Positions 1 to 6,422 are shown, numbered from the stretch's first letter. The stretch is 9,035 bases of DNA from Oscillospiraceae bacterium (GCA_014858325.1 RKCM01000118.1:1-9035), one strand, 5' to 3'. Translations and numbers: made by a program. Notes: generated by a model from the letters alone, not told the origin.

Positions 1-1030
1 CATGGATGACCTGACCGACGAGCAGACCAAGCGGTATATCCACCACTACAACTTCCCGCCGTACTCGGTAGGCGAGGCCCGCGCACCCCGCAGCCCCGGC
101 CGCCGCGAGATCGGCCACGGCGCTCTGGCCGAGCGTGCCCTCGTGCCCGTGCTGCCCTCTCTGGAGGAGTTCCCCTACACCATCCGCTGTGTCTCTGAGG
201 TCCTCAGCTCCAACGGCTCCACCTCGCAGGCTTCCATCTGTGGCTCTACCCTGGCCCTGATGGACGCAGGCGTGCCCATCAAGGCCCCCGTGGCCGGCAT
301 CTCCTGCGGCCTCATCACCGAGGGCGACCGCTGGATGACCATGCTGGACATCCAGGGTGTGGAGGATTTCCACGGCGATATGGACTTCAAGGTGGGCGGC
401 ACCCGCAAGGGCATCACCGCCATCCAGATGGACATCAAGATCGACGGCCTGACCTACGACATCATCGCCGAGGCCTTTGAGAAGTGCCGCAAGGGCCGTC
501 TCTACATCCTGGACGAGATCATCAAGCCTGTCATCGCCGAGCCGCGCCGCGAGCTCAGCCGCTGGGCCCCCAAGATGTTCAGCATGATGATCCCCACCGA
601 TAAGATCAAGGACGTCATCGGCAAGGGCGGCAAGGTCATTCAGGACATCTGCGCTACCTGCAACTGCAAGATCGACGTGCAGGAGGACGGCCACGTCTTC
701 GTCTCCGCTGTGGATCAGGAGGACGCAAAGCGGGCCATCTTCACCATCAAGACCATTGTGGAGGACCCCGAGATCGGCGCCATCTACAAGGGCAAGGTCA
801 CCCGCCTGATGAACTTCGGCGCCTTCGTCGAGATCGCACCGGGCAAGGAGGGCCTTGTCCACATCTCCAAGCTGGACACCAAGCGGGTCGAGCGGGTGGA
901 GGATGTGGTCGCCGTGGGCGACGCCATCGTCGTCAAGGTCACCGATATCGACCAGCAGGGCCGCATCAACCTCAGCCGCCGCGACGCCATCCTGGCTCTG
1001 GAAGCCAAGAAGAACGCCCAGCAGCAGTAA
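1..1030 (+). CDS. pnp: Polyribonucleotide nucleotidyltransferase (PNPase), C-terminal half, 5'-truncated by the window edge
   Basis: PNPase degrades RNA 3'->5' by phosphorolysis, releasing nucleoside diphosphates, and acts as a trimer in the cytoplasm. Only about the last 342 codons are here (family length is roughly 700), so the Met at base 2 is internal; base 1 ends the preceding codon. Numbering from that Met: RNase PH domain 2 with HHYNFPPYSVGEA (14-26), PGRREIGHGA (32-41), GISCGLI (99-105) and GDMDFKV (125-131). The last carries the two Asp residues that match the catalytic pair of the E. coli enzyme. A KH domain follows with IPTDKIKDVIGKGGKVIQDI (197-216, GKGG loop), then an S1 domain from GAIYKGKVTRLMNFGAFVEI (259-278) to NLSRRD (323-328). 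The C-terminal tail is short and Gln-rich, with no extra domain. A terminator follows 14 bases after the stop. The downstream neighbour is convergent, so pnp ends its transcription unit here. Identification is secure. Confidence 0.97.
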   Translation, partial: MDDLTDEQTKRYIHHYNFPPYSVGEARAPRSPGRREIGHGALAERALVPVLPSLEEFPYTIRCVSEVLSSNGSTSQASICGSTLALMDAGVPIKAPVAGISCGLITEGDRWMTMLDIQGVEDFHGDMDFKVGGTRKGITAIQMDIKIDGLTYDIIAEAFEKCRKGRLYILDEIIKPVIAEPRRELSRWAPKMFSMMIPTDKIKDVIGKGGKVIQDICATCNCKIDVQEDGHVFVSAVDQEDAKRAIFTIKTIVEDPEIGAIYKGKVTRLMNFGAFVEIAPGKEGLVHISKLDTKRVERVEDVVAVGDAIVVKVTDIDQQGRINLSRRDAILALEAKKNAQQQ

Positions 1031-1044
1031 TTTCCAAGCAAAGC

Positions 1045-1083
1045 AAAATCCCGTCCGAGGAGCTTCCCCGGACGGGATTTTTT
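1045..1083. terminator. Rho-independent terminator shared by convergent pnp and doc
   Basis: The left arm 1045-1057 (AAAATCCCGTCCG) pairs perfectly with the right arm 1069-1081 over 13 bp. The 11-nt loop can form a further GGA/TCC mini-stem. On the plus strand the stem runs into six T (1078-1083), a classic pnp terminator. On the minus strand the same hairpin is followed by an interrupted T stretch (TTTT, GC, TTT), so it can also end the toxin transcript. The doc stop codon (1082-1084) overlaps the T-tract. Confidence 0.9.
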
Positions 1084-1459
1084 ATACTTCATGGAAAATC
1101 AACCAATGAAACAGCGCATTGTAATCGGCTTTGCCCGCCGCCACCTGCAAAATGATGTCGGCCAGTTCCCGCTGGGTGTATTCCAGCTCGATGCCGTTCA
1201 AGGCCAGAAACACCAGCATCGCATGGGCACCGATGCGTTTGTTGCCGTCCACAAAGGGGTGGTTCTTTACCAGTCCATAACCGAGCCGGGCCGCTTTCTG
1301 CTGGATGGAGGGGTAAGCATCCACGCCGCCGAACCCCTGAAAGGGGGCAGACAATGCGGATTCCAACAACCCCTCGTCCCGGACACCTGCCGAGCCGCCG
1401 GTCTCGGCAACCAACTGCTCATGCAAAAGCAATACCTGCCGTTTGCTCAGCGTTTTCAT
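1082..1459 (-). CDS. doc: Doc (death-on-curing) family toxin, Fic fold
   Basis: This 125-residue protein is the length expected of Doc toxins (about 126 in phage P1). It shows the Doc/Fic signature HPFVDGNKRIGAHA at residues 67-80, with His67, Asp71, Asn73, Lys74 and Arg75. In studied Doc proteins this motif binds nucleotide and transfers phosphate to EF-Tu, stopping translation; that activity is inferred here from the family. The NKR ending is Doc-type rather than the GNGR form of AMP-adding Fic enzymes. The N-terminal helix (LSKRQVLLLHEQLV) and RDEGLLESAL (27-36) also fit. The ATG at 1459 overlaps the antitoxin stop as ATGA (1459-1456), which indicates translational coupling. The frame is open and all key residues are present, so it looks intact. 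The stop lies against the shared terminator. Symbol given by family. Confidence 0.93.
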   Translation of the reverse strand: MKTLSKRQVLLLHEQLVAETGGSAGVRDEGLLESALSAPFQGFGGVDAYPSIQQKAARLGYGLVKNHPFVDGNKRIGAHAMLVFLALNGIELEYTQRELADIILQVAAGKADYNALFHWLIFHEV

Positions 1460-1698
1460 TTGGCAAGTTCCTCGTATGCGGCGTGGTTCTTGGCCATGAG
1501 CCGGGCCGAGAGGTTCAGCACATCCTCATCGTCGGCGGCCTGCATTTTTTCTGCCTGGCTGAACTCCAGAATAAGGTAGCGGGGCGTGTTGTTCTTGAGA
1601 ATGACCGCCGCACCGCGCTCATCCACCAGCCGGGCGACTTTGGAAAAATTCTGGTTGGCCTCTGTGATGGAAACGAGATTGTTGGTGTTGACCATCAT
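1456..1698 (-). CDS. phd: Phd/YefM family antitoxin
   Basis: The protein has 80 residues. The N-terminal half, from LVSITEANQNFSKVARLVDE (8-27) through GAAVILKNNTPRYLILEF (29-46), is the Phd/YefM DNA-binding and dimerisation fold. The C-terminal part (about 53-80, acidic ADDEDV and then helical) is the usual toxin-wrapping segment. By family knowledge it neutralises Doc and represses its own operon as a dimer, with Doc as co-repressor at suitable ratios. The start is ATG at 1698; a second ATG follows directly, so the protein may begin one residue later. A strong GGGAGGG ribosome site lies at 1712-1706, 7 nt before the start. It is first in a two-gene unit with doc, transcribed away from the SpoIID-like gene. 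The promoter and a candidate operator lie just upstream (1723-1756). Confidence 0.92.
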   Translation of the reverse strand: MMVNTNNLVSITEANQNFSKVARLVDERGAAVILKNNTPRYLILEFSQAEKMQAADDEDVLNLSARLMAKNHAAYEELAK

Positions 1699-1722
1699 GA
1701 AATATCCCTCCCTTGTAGCCTA

Positions 1723-1731
1723 AGTATACCA
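1723..1731 (-). promoter_or_regulatory. Extended -10 promoter for phd-doc
   Basis: Read on the minus strand, TGGTATACT occupies 1731-1723: a TATACT -10 with the TGn extension. At 16-18 bp spacing no good -35 is visible (the best is ATGAAT or TGAATT), so the promoter would rely on the extended -10. It lies about 25 bases upstream of the antitoxin start, with the GGGAGGG ribosome site between, leaving a short leader. Confidence 0.6.
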
Positions 1732-1736
1732 CAAAA

Positions 1737-1756
1737 CTAGGAGAAATTCATCCTAG
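1737..1756. promoter_or_regulatory. Inverted repeat, candidate Phd operator
   Basis: CTAGGA (1737-1742) and TCCTAG (1751-1756) form a perfect 6-bp inverted repeat around an 8-bp centre. It covers the position where a -35 would be for the phd promoter. Autorepression through short palindromes near the promoter is established for Phd-type antitoxins; assigning this repeat as the operator is inference from position. Confidence 0.4.
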
Positions 1757-1808
1757 AACAAAAATTTCACAAAACCAAAGAGAAATCGTGAAAAGCAAAC
1801 CTCCGTCC

Positions 1809-1837
1809 TTGCTGTTCGTTCCCGAGTGTGCTAAACT
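1809..1837 (+). promoter_or_regulatory. Candidate promoter for the SpoIID-like gene
   Basis: TTGCTG (1809-1814) and TAAACT (1832-1837) are spaced by 17 bp. TGC directly before the -10 supplies a TGn extension. The match is only moderate (3/6 and 4/6), but it is the best arrangement before the ribosome site at 1862 and leaves a leader of about 30 bases. Confidence 0.4.
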
Positions 1838-1861
1838 AAACTGAAAGAAATTGTGGAAAAC

Positions 1862-1868
1862 GGGAGGA
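1862..1868 (+). promoter_or_regulatory. Ribosome binding site that decides a TTG start
   Basis: GGGAGGA ends 7 nt before the TTG at 1876, which is ideal spacing. The in-frame ATG at 1891 would be 22 nt away, so TTG is preferred. Confidence 0.75.
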
Positions 1869-1875
1869 TACCATC

Positions 1876-2985
1876 TTGAAACAGGTTTCGATGTTTGCCC
1901 GCCGGGCGGCGGCTCTGCTGCTGGCGCTGGTCTTGTTTGCTGCGGCTCTGCCGCTGGCCTTTGCACAGGAAACGGATGATTTCGGCACGCCGGAGGGCGA
2001 GCCGGTGGAAGAGAGCGTGGCCTCGGTGGCCGAGACCATCGGCGGGGCGGATACCACCCTTCTCCCGGCGGAGGAGGAAAACTGCCTGAGCTGGCTGTTC
2101 GGCTCCAAGAACACCATCACCATGCCCTACCTGAACATCAAGGGCAAGGGCCTGCGCCGGAACGTCAAGCTGGATCTGGTGGATTGCCTGGTGGGCATCA
2201 CTTATACAGAGCTGGGCTCCATCGGCAGCTATGTGAGTGCTTCCGCCGCGCAGGAGGCCTGGAAGGCCCAGGCGGTGGCCATCCACTCTTACCTGCTGTA
2301 CCACAAAAAATACGGCTCCTCGGCCAATGCCCTCATCTATACCCCGGTCAGCGACATCCCGGCCTCGGCCCGCTCTGCCATTGAGAAGGCGGTGCGCGCC
2401 GTGAAGGATGAGGTGCTGACCTACCACGGCAGCACCATCGACGCCGTGTGGAGCGCCAGCGCGGGCTACAACACCCAGACCGGCGTATACGGCACCTGCT
2501 CCAGCCTCGACGCCTGGGGCACCGACGTGCCCTACCTGCAGAGCGTGGAGAGCCCCTATGAGCGCCAGTACCACGAAAAGCTCCGCCGCGTCATCGGCAA
2601 GGACTACACCTACATCGAGTACAACGACAGCCGCACCGGCGAGGCCTACGTCAGTGCCGACACCACCCACAAGAGCCTGGGCGGCTTTGTGCAGTACAAC
2701 ACTTTTGTCTCCAACGGCCGCAGCTATCGGTACATCAGCCAGTTCGTCTCCTCCCGCTACTGCTTCGATTTCGGCTCCGTCAACGGCACCCCGGCCATGA
2801 CCTACTACGGCTTTGGCCACGGCGTGGGCATGAGCCAGTGCGGCGCGGTGGGCTATGCCGCTGAGCAGGGGATGGGCTACCGCGACATCCTCCAGCACTA
2901 CTACACCGGCGCGTCCATCAGCACATCGGGCAGCGGCAGCAGCTCGGGCGGCCTCTTCGGCTGGCTGCGGAGCCTGTTCGGCTAA
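1876..2985 (+). CDS. Secreted SpoIID/LytB-domain protein (putative peptidoglycan-acting enzyme)
   Basis: The protein has 369 residues, starting at TTG. Residues 1-30 form a signal peptide: basic MKQVSMFARR, a hydrophobic Ala/Leu core, and likely cleavage after AFA30. An acidic linker (31-70) follows. The SpoIID domain starts near 98 with KLDLVDCLVGITYTELGS; Glu112 aligns with the catalytic Glu of SpoIID lytic transglycosylases, which cleave glycan strands already stripped of stem peptides. QEAWKAQAVAIHSYLL (126-141) and GFGHGVGMSQCGAVGYAAE (312-330), then ILQHYYTGASI (338-348), are classic family motifs. Cys322 stands where Tyr or Trp is more usual. The C-terminus is a Ser/Gly linker and a short aromatic amphipathic tail (about 349-369). 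SpoIID acts in spore engulfment, but the same domain occurs in vegetative LytB-type amidase enhancers. No other sporulation gene is nearby, so a vegetative wall role is equally likely. No terminator is seen after it. Confidence 0.88.
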   Translation: MKQVSMFARRAAALLLALVLFAAALPLAFAQETDDFGTPEGEPVEESVASVAETIGGADTTLLPAEEENCLSWLFGSKNTITMPYLNIKGKGLRRNVKLDLVDCLVGITYTELGSIGSYVSASAAQEAWKAQAVAIHSYLLYHKKYGSSANALIYTPVSDIPASARSAIEKAVRAVKDEVLTYHGSTIDAVWSASAGYNTQTGVYGTCSSLDAWGTDVPYLQSVESPYERQYHEKLRRVIGKDYTYIEYNDSRTGEAYVSADTTHKSLGGFVQYNTFVSNGRSYRYISQFVSSRYCFDFGSVNGTPAMTYYGFGHGVGMSQCGAVGYAAEQGMGYRDILQHYYTGASISTSGSGSSSGGLFGWLRSLFG

Positions 2986-3019
2986 AACGCTGGAAAGCGA
3001 AAGAATTGCGGAAAATCGC

Positions 3020-3048
3020 TTCTCAAACCGGGCGGAATTTGGTATACT
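3020..3048 (+). promoter_or_regulatory. Promoter of the glycosyltransferase unit
   Basis: TTCTCA (3020-3025), a 17-bp spacer and TATACT (3043-3048), with TGG before the -10 as an extension, form a good sigma-A type promoter. The start point would fall near 3055, after the upstream TTG at 3006. This rules that codon out as the start of the next gene for transcripts made here. Confidence 0.65.
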
Positions 3049-3080
3049 ATACACGTTTGTATTATGATGAATGGGAAGTT

Positions 3081-3084
3081 GGAG
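3081..3084 (+). promoter_or_regulatory. Ribosome binding site fixing the start of the two-domain glycosyltransferase
   Basis: GGAG, 8 nt before the ATG at 3093, in a TTGGAGAAA context. The frame is open further upstream to a TTG at 3006, but that stretch contains the promoter and has no ribosome site. Confidence 0.7.
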
Positions 3085-3092
3085 AAATCGGA

Positions 3093-5531
3093 ATGCAGTG
3101 GGATAAGGAAACAAAGTTGAAGCAGGAGAAGGAGCGCTGCCGTCAGCTGGCACAGCGCATTGCGGAGGAAGTGCCCCCGGGATCGGCCGCGGTGCTGAAC
3201 GCCGAGAGCGACCTGCTGGAAAAGGCGCTGCGCCGCGCCGGCATCCGGGCAAACGCCTGGGCCGAAGGGGCCGAGCCTGCCGACCTGCTGGTGGTGGTGG
3301 ACCCGGCCTGGGGCCGCGTGCCCGCGCAGCTGGCGGAGAAGGTGCTGCTGGTCAGTGAGGGCAGCACCGTAATGGCAGGCTGGGCCGAGCAGCTGGCCGG
3401 GCAGGGATATTACCGGGATTTTCGCTGGCGCAGCAAGGGTCGCGCTCAGCAGGCGGCGCTGTTCTGCAAGGCGGAGCCCGCCGTACTGGGCCTGACCCGG
3501 GGCTACGAGCAGGAGATGGACACCCTGCGGGACCGTATGGTCCGGGCCGAGCGCAGCTGCGCCGAGGAAGCCGCCCTCATCGAGCGGCTCCGCAGCGACC
3601 TCTCCCTCAGCCGCAGCCACGAGCAGCAGCTGGAAAAAACGCTGGCCGAGGTGACGAATTCCACCTTCTGGAAGATGACCTGGCCCATGCGCTATGTGGT
3701 GAGCAAGAGCCGCCAGATCTGGCACACCTTCCCCCTCTTTGTCCTCCTGCACGAGCTGCGCACCGAGGGCGTGGCAGGCGTCCGGGCCAAGGCTCAGGCA
3801 CGCCGGGAGTACAGCGCCCTCTTCCCGGGCAGGCTCCTGCGGGCCGACCGCTTTGCCCCCGTGGAGCTGCTGGTGCGTCAGGTCGGCAGCCAGCCCGGCG
3901 GCGAGGGCGGGCCCAAGATCAGCATCGTGGTGCCCCTGTACAACACCCCGCTGGATTTCCTGGAGGAGCTGCTGGATTCCGTCCAGAACCAGACCTACCG
4001 CAACTGGGAGCTCTGCTGTGTGGATGCCGGGCAGGAGGAGGCGGTGGGCCAGCATGTGCAGGCCCGTGCCAAGGAAGACCCCCGTATCCGCTACCAGAAG
4101 CTGGAGAAGAACGAGGGCATTGCGGGCAACACCAACCACGGTTTTGAGATGGCCACCGGCGATTACATCGCCCTGCTGGACCACGACGACATCCTCCACC
4201 CCTGTGCGCTGTGGTACACCGCAAAGGCCATCGTGGAGCAGGGGGCCGATTTCGTCTACACCGACGAAGCGACCTTTGAGGGCAAGGTGGAGAACGTGGT
4301 GCTCTACCACTTCAAGCCCGATTTCATGCTGGACAACCTCCGCTCCAACAACTATATCTGCCACCTGACCACCTTCAGCCGGGCGCTGATGGAAAAGGCG
4401 GGCGGCGGCGAGCGGGCCGAGTACAACGGCAGCCAGGATTACGACCTCTTCCTCCGTCTCACCGAGCAGGCGGCGAAGATCGCCCACATCCCCCATGCCC
4501 TCTATTACTGGCGCTCCAGCCCGGGCAGCACCGCCAGCGACATCGCGGCCAAGACCTACTGCATCGACGCAGGCATTGCGGCCCTCAAGGCCCATTACGC
4601 CCGCTGCGGCGTGGCGGTGGACGATGTGCGCCTCATCCCCGGCACCCCGGGCTACTACAAGACCGATTACACCATGGCCCACCCGGGCCGGGTGAGCATC
4701 CTCATCCCCACCTGCGACCATATCCGGGATCTGGAAACCTGTGTGGAGTCCATCTTTGCCCGGACCACCTACCCGGATTATGAGATCCTTCTCATTGAGA
4801 ACAACTCCAAGGAGCCGGAGACCTTCCGCGCCTATGAGCGGATGCAGAAGGAGCACCCGGAAAACCTGAAGGTGGTCACCTGGAAGGGCAAGGGCTTCAA
4901 CTACAGCGCCCTGAACAACTTTGGGGCAGAGTACGCCACCGGCGAGTATCTGCTACTGCTGAACAACGACACCGAGGTCATCACCCCGGGCTGGCTGGAG
5001 GAAATGGTCATGTACGCCCAGCAGAAGCGGGTGGGCTGCGTCGGCGCGAAGCTTTTGTACCCCGACGACACCGTCCAGCACGCCGGCATCGGCTTTGGCA
5101 TCGGCGGCGTGGCGGGCCACCTGCACAAATACTTCCCGGCCGCCTCCGACGGCTATATGGGTCGGCTGAACTATGTGCAGGACGTCTACGGCGACACCGC
5201 CGCCTGCCTGCTCATCCGCAAGGAGATCTACGACGAGATGCACGGCCTGGATGAGAGCTACGCCGTGGCCTTCAACGATGTGGATTTCTGCGTCCGGGTC
5301 CGGGAGGCCGGTTACACCAACGTCTTCACTCCCTTTGCCCAGCTCTACCACTACGAGAGCAAGAGCCGCGGCACGGAGGACAACCCCGAGAAGCAGAAGC
5401 GTTTCCAGGGCGAGGTGCTGCGCTTCCAGGCCCGCTGGGGCGACCTGCTGGCCAAGGGCGACCCCTGCACCAACCCCAATTTTGACATCCAGCGGGAGGA
5501 TTTCTCGCTGAAGATCCTGCCGCTGGAGTAA
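3093..5531 (+). CDS. Tandem two-domain family 2 glycosyltransferase, surface polysaccharide synthesis
   Basis: The protein has 812 residues from ATG 3093. Residues 1-125 alternate predicted strands and helices (DLLVVVDPAW 64-73, KVLLVSEGS 83-91). This resembles a reduced Rossmann or methyltransferase-like fold without a glycine-rich cofactor loop; that reading is weak. Residues 135-188 are a charged coiled coil, followed by STFWKMTWPMR (190-200), a motif often seen before GT2 domains. GT2 domain 1 spans about 275-510: KISIVVPLYN, metal-binding DHDD (363-366) and NGSQDYDLFLR (445-455). GT2 domain 2 spans about 533-770: VSILIPTCD, LLNNDTEV (622-629), FNDVDFCVR (727-735) and LYHYESKSRG (751-760). 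There is no signal peptide or clear membrane span, so it probably works at the cytoplasmic membrane face, adding two sugars or two linkages. Nearby dTDP-rhamnose genes suggest rhamnose as one donor (inference). Both catalytic sites look intact. Its own promoter precedes it. Confidence 0.9.
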   Translation: MQWDKETKLKQEKERCRQLAQRIAEEVPPGSAAVLNAESDLLEKALRRAGIRANAWAEGAEPADLLVVVDPAWGRVPAQLAEKVLLVSEGSTVMAGWAEQLAGQGYYRDFRWRSKGRAQQAALFCKAEPAVLGLTRGYEQEMDTLRDRMVRAERSCAEEAALIERLRSDLSLSRSHEQQLEKTLAEVTNSTFWKMTWPMRYVVSKSRQIWHTFPLFVLLHELRTEGVAGVRAKAQARREYSALFPGRLLRADRFAPVELLVRQVGSQPGGEGGPKISIVVPLYNTPLDFLEELLDSVQNQTYRNWELCCVDAGQEEAVGQHVQARAKEDPRIRYQKLEKNEGIAGNTNHGFEMATGDYIALLDHDDILHPCALWYTAKAIVEQGADFVYTDEATFEGKVENVVLYHFKPDFMLDNLRSNNYICHLTTFSRALMEKAGGGERAEYNGSQDYDLFLRLTEQAAKIAHIPHALYYWRSSPGSTASDIAAKTYCIDAGIAALKAHYARCGVAVDDVRLIPGTPGYYKTDYTMAHPGRVSILIPTCDHIRDLETCVESIFARTTYPDYEILLIENNSKEPETFRAYERMQKEHPENLKVVTWKGKGFNYSALNNFGAEYATGEYLLLLNNDTEVITPGWLEEMVMYAQQKRVGCVGAKLLYPDDTVQHAGIGFGIGGVAGHLHKYFPAASDGYMGRLNYVQDVYGDTAACLLIRKEIYDEMHGLDESYAVAFNDVDFCVRVREAGYTNVFTPFAQLYHYESKSRGTEDNPEKQKRFQGEVLRFQARWGDLLAKGDPCTNPNFDIQREDFSLKILPLE

Positions 5532-5583
5532 CCCTCTCCGTCACGCTTCGCGTGCCAGCTCCCCCGAAGGGGGAGCCCTTGGC
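5532..5583 (+). repeat. Short hairpin repeat element, copy 1
   Basis: It starts directly after the preceding stop with CCCTCTCCGTC. Two perfect hairpins follow. CACGC/GCGTG with loop TTC spans 5542-5554. GCTCCCCC/GGGGGAGC with loop GAA spans 5558-5576; flanking GCCA (5554-5557) and TGGC (5580-5583) could extend the second stem past a 3-nt bulge. No T-tract follows, so it is not a standard terminator. It shares CCCTCTC and CAGCTCCCCC-n-AAGGGGGAGCC with the element at 8471-8572 in the same orientation but lacks the right half of that copy. Confidence 0.8.
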
Positions 5584-5611
5584 AGAATAGGAAAGTCTGT
5601 CGTAGACGAAT

Positions 5612-5617
5612 AAGGAG
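5612..5617 (+). promoter_or_regulatory. Ribosome binding site that decides a TTG start
   Basis: AAGGAG, 8 nt before the TTG at 5626. The resulting N-terminus, MKLSACIVVYN, is exactly where GT2 proteins usually begin. Confidence 0.8.
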
Positions 5618-5625
5618 CATCATAC

Positions 5626-6417
5626 TTGAAACTTTCAGCGTGTATAGTTGTCTATAACGGCGCGGAGGAAGCCCTGCGAGCGGCGCAGACCGTGCTGGAA
5701 TATACCCGCCGCCATCCGCTGACCCTTTACCTGGTGGACAACGCCAGCCCGGACGGCAGCGGCGCGGCCCTCAAGGCAGCAGTGGCGGACGGCAGGCTCC
5801 GCACCGCCCCGGGGCAGGCCGTGGAGGTGCGCTGCCGCACCGCAAACGGCGGCTTCGGCACCGGCCACAACACCATCCTGCCGGAGCTTACCAGCGATTT
5901 CCACTTTATCCTCAACCCGGACATCCAGCTCACGGCCGACACCCTCAGCGATCTGGCCGACTGGATGGCCGCCCACCCCGATTGCGTCATGGCCCGGCCC
6001 GGCCTTGTGTTCCCGGATGGCCGCCCCCAGCGCCTGCCGCTGCGGCGGTGCGCACTGCGGCCCATGGTCTACCGCCAGCTGCCTGCCCTGAAGTTCCTCG
6101 CAAAGTACAACGAGCGGTACCTCATGGCGGACAAAGACCTGACGAAGCCCACTGAGATCGAGTTCTGCACCGGCAGCTTCTCGGCGGTGCGGACGGCTCA
6201 GTTCGTGCAGGTGGGCGGCTTCGACGAGCACTACTTCATGTATGTGGAGGACGCCGACCTCACCCAGAAGATGCGCACCACCGGCAAGGTGTATCTGGTG
6301 CCCCAGTACACCGCCATCCATGCCTGGCACCGGGCGGCCCACCGCAGCCTGAAGCCTGCCCTGTGGCAGACGGGGAGCCTTCTGCGGTATTTCGGCAAGT
6401 GGGGATTCAAATTTTGA
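5626..6417 (+). CDS. Family 2 glycosyltransferase, WbbL-like probable rhamnosyltransferase
   Basis: The protein has 263 residues, starting at TTG. It is a single GT-A domain: MKLSACIVVYNG (1-12), nucleotide-binding VDNASPDGS (37-45), NGGFGTGHN (74-82) and LNPDI (96-100), in the place of the metal-binding DxD. GSFSAVRTAQFVQVGGFDE (183-201), YFMYVEDADLTQKMR (203-217) with the likely catalytic-base region EDAD, and the C-terminal HAWHRAAHRS (232-241) follow. This pattern is typical of the WbbL/RfbF group, many of which transfer rhamnose from dTDP-L-rhamnose to lipid-linked acceptors. The neighbouring rfb genes make that donor plausible here, but the sugar and acceptor cannot be read from sequence. 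No membrane span is evident. The gene lies 94 bases after the previous one with only the hairpin repeat between, so it is probably the second gene of that unit. A strong terminator follows. Confidence 0.88.
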   Translation: MKLSACIVVYNGAEEALRAAQTVLEYTRRHPLTLYLVDNASPDGSGAALKAAVADGRLRTAPGQAVEVRCRTANGGFGTGHNTILPELTSDFHFILNPDIQLTADTLSDLADWMAAHPDCVMARPGLVFPDGRPQRLPLRRCALRPMVYRQLPALKFLAKYNERYLMADKDLTKPTEIEFCTGSFSAVRTAQFVQVGGFDEHYFMYVEDADLTQKMRTTGKVYLVPQYTAIHAWHRAAHRSLKPALWQTGSLLRYFGKWGFKF

Positions 6418-6422
6418 CCGCG

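Noticed and set aside
1091..1740. Plus-strand open frames across the toxin-antitoxin pair
   Set aside because: They run antisense to phd and doc, have no recognisable domains and no suitable ribosome site, and start just after the pnp terminator.
2986..3019. Terminator after the SpoIID-like gene
   Set aside because: AGCGA (2996-3000) and TCGCT (3016-3020) can pair, but the loop is large and no T-tract follows.
3006..3092. Upstream TTG start for the two-domain glycosyltransferase, adding 29 residues
   Set aside because: The stretch holds a promoter with extended -10, lacks a ribosome site at 3006, and the ATG at 3093 has GGAG at good spacing.
1831..4856. Very long open frames on the minus strand (1831-3252 and 2982-4856)
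   Set aside because: They lie antisense to the SpoIID-like and two-domain glycosyltransferase genes, whose motifs are unmistakable. Their proteins are low-complexity Ala/Gly/His/Val-rich without motifs, as expected in GC-rich antisense frames.
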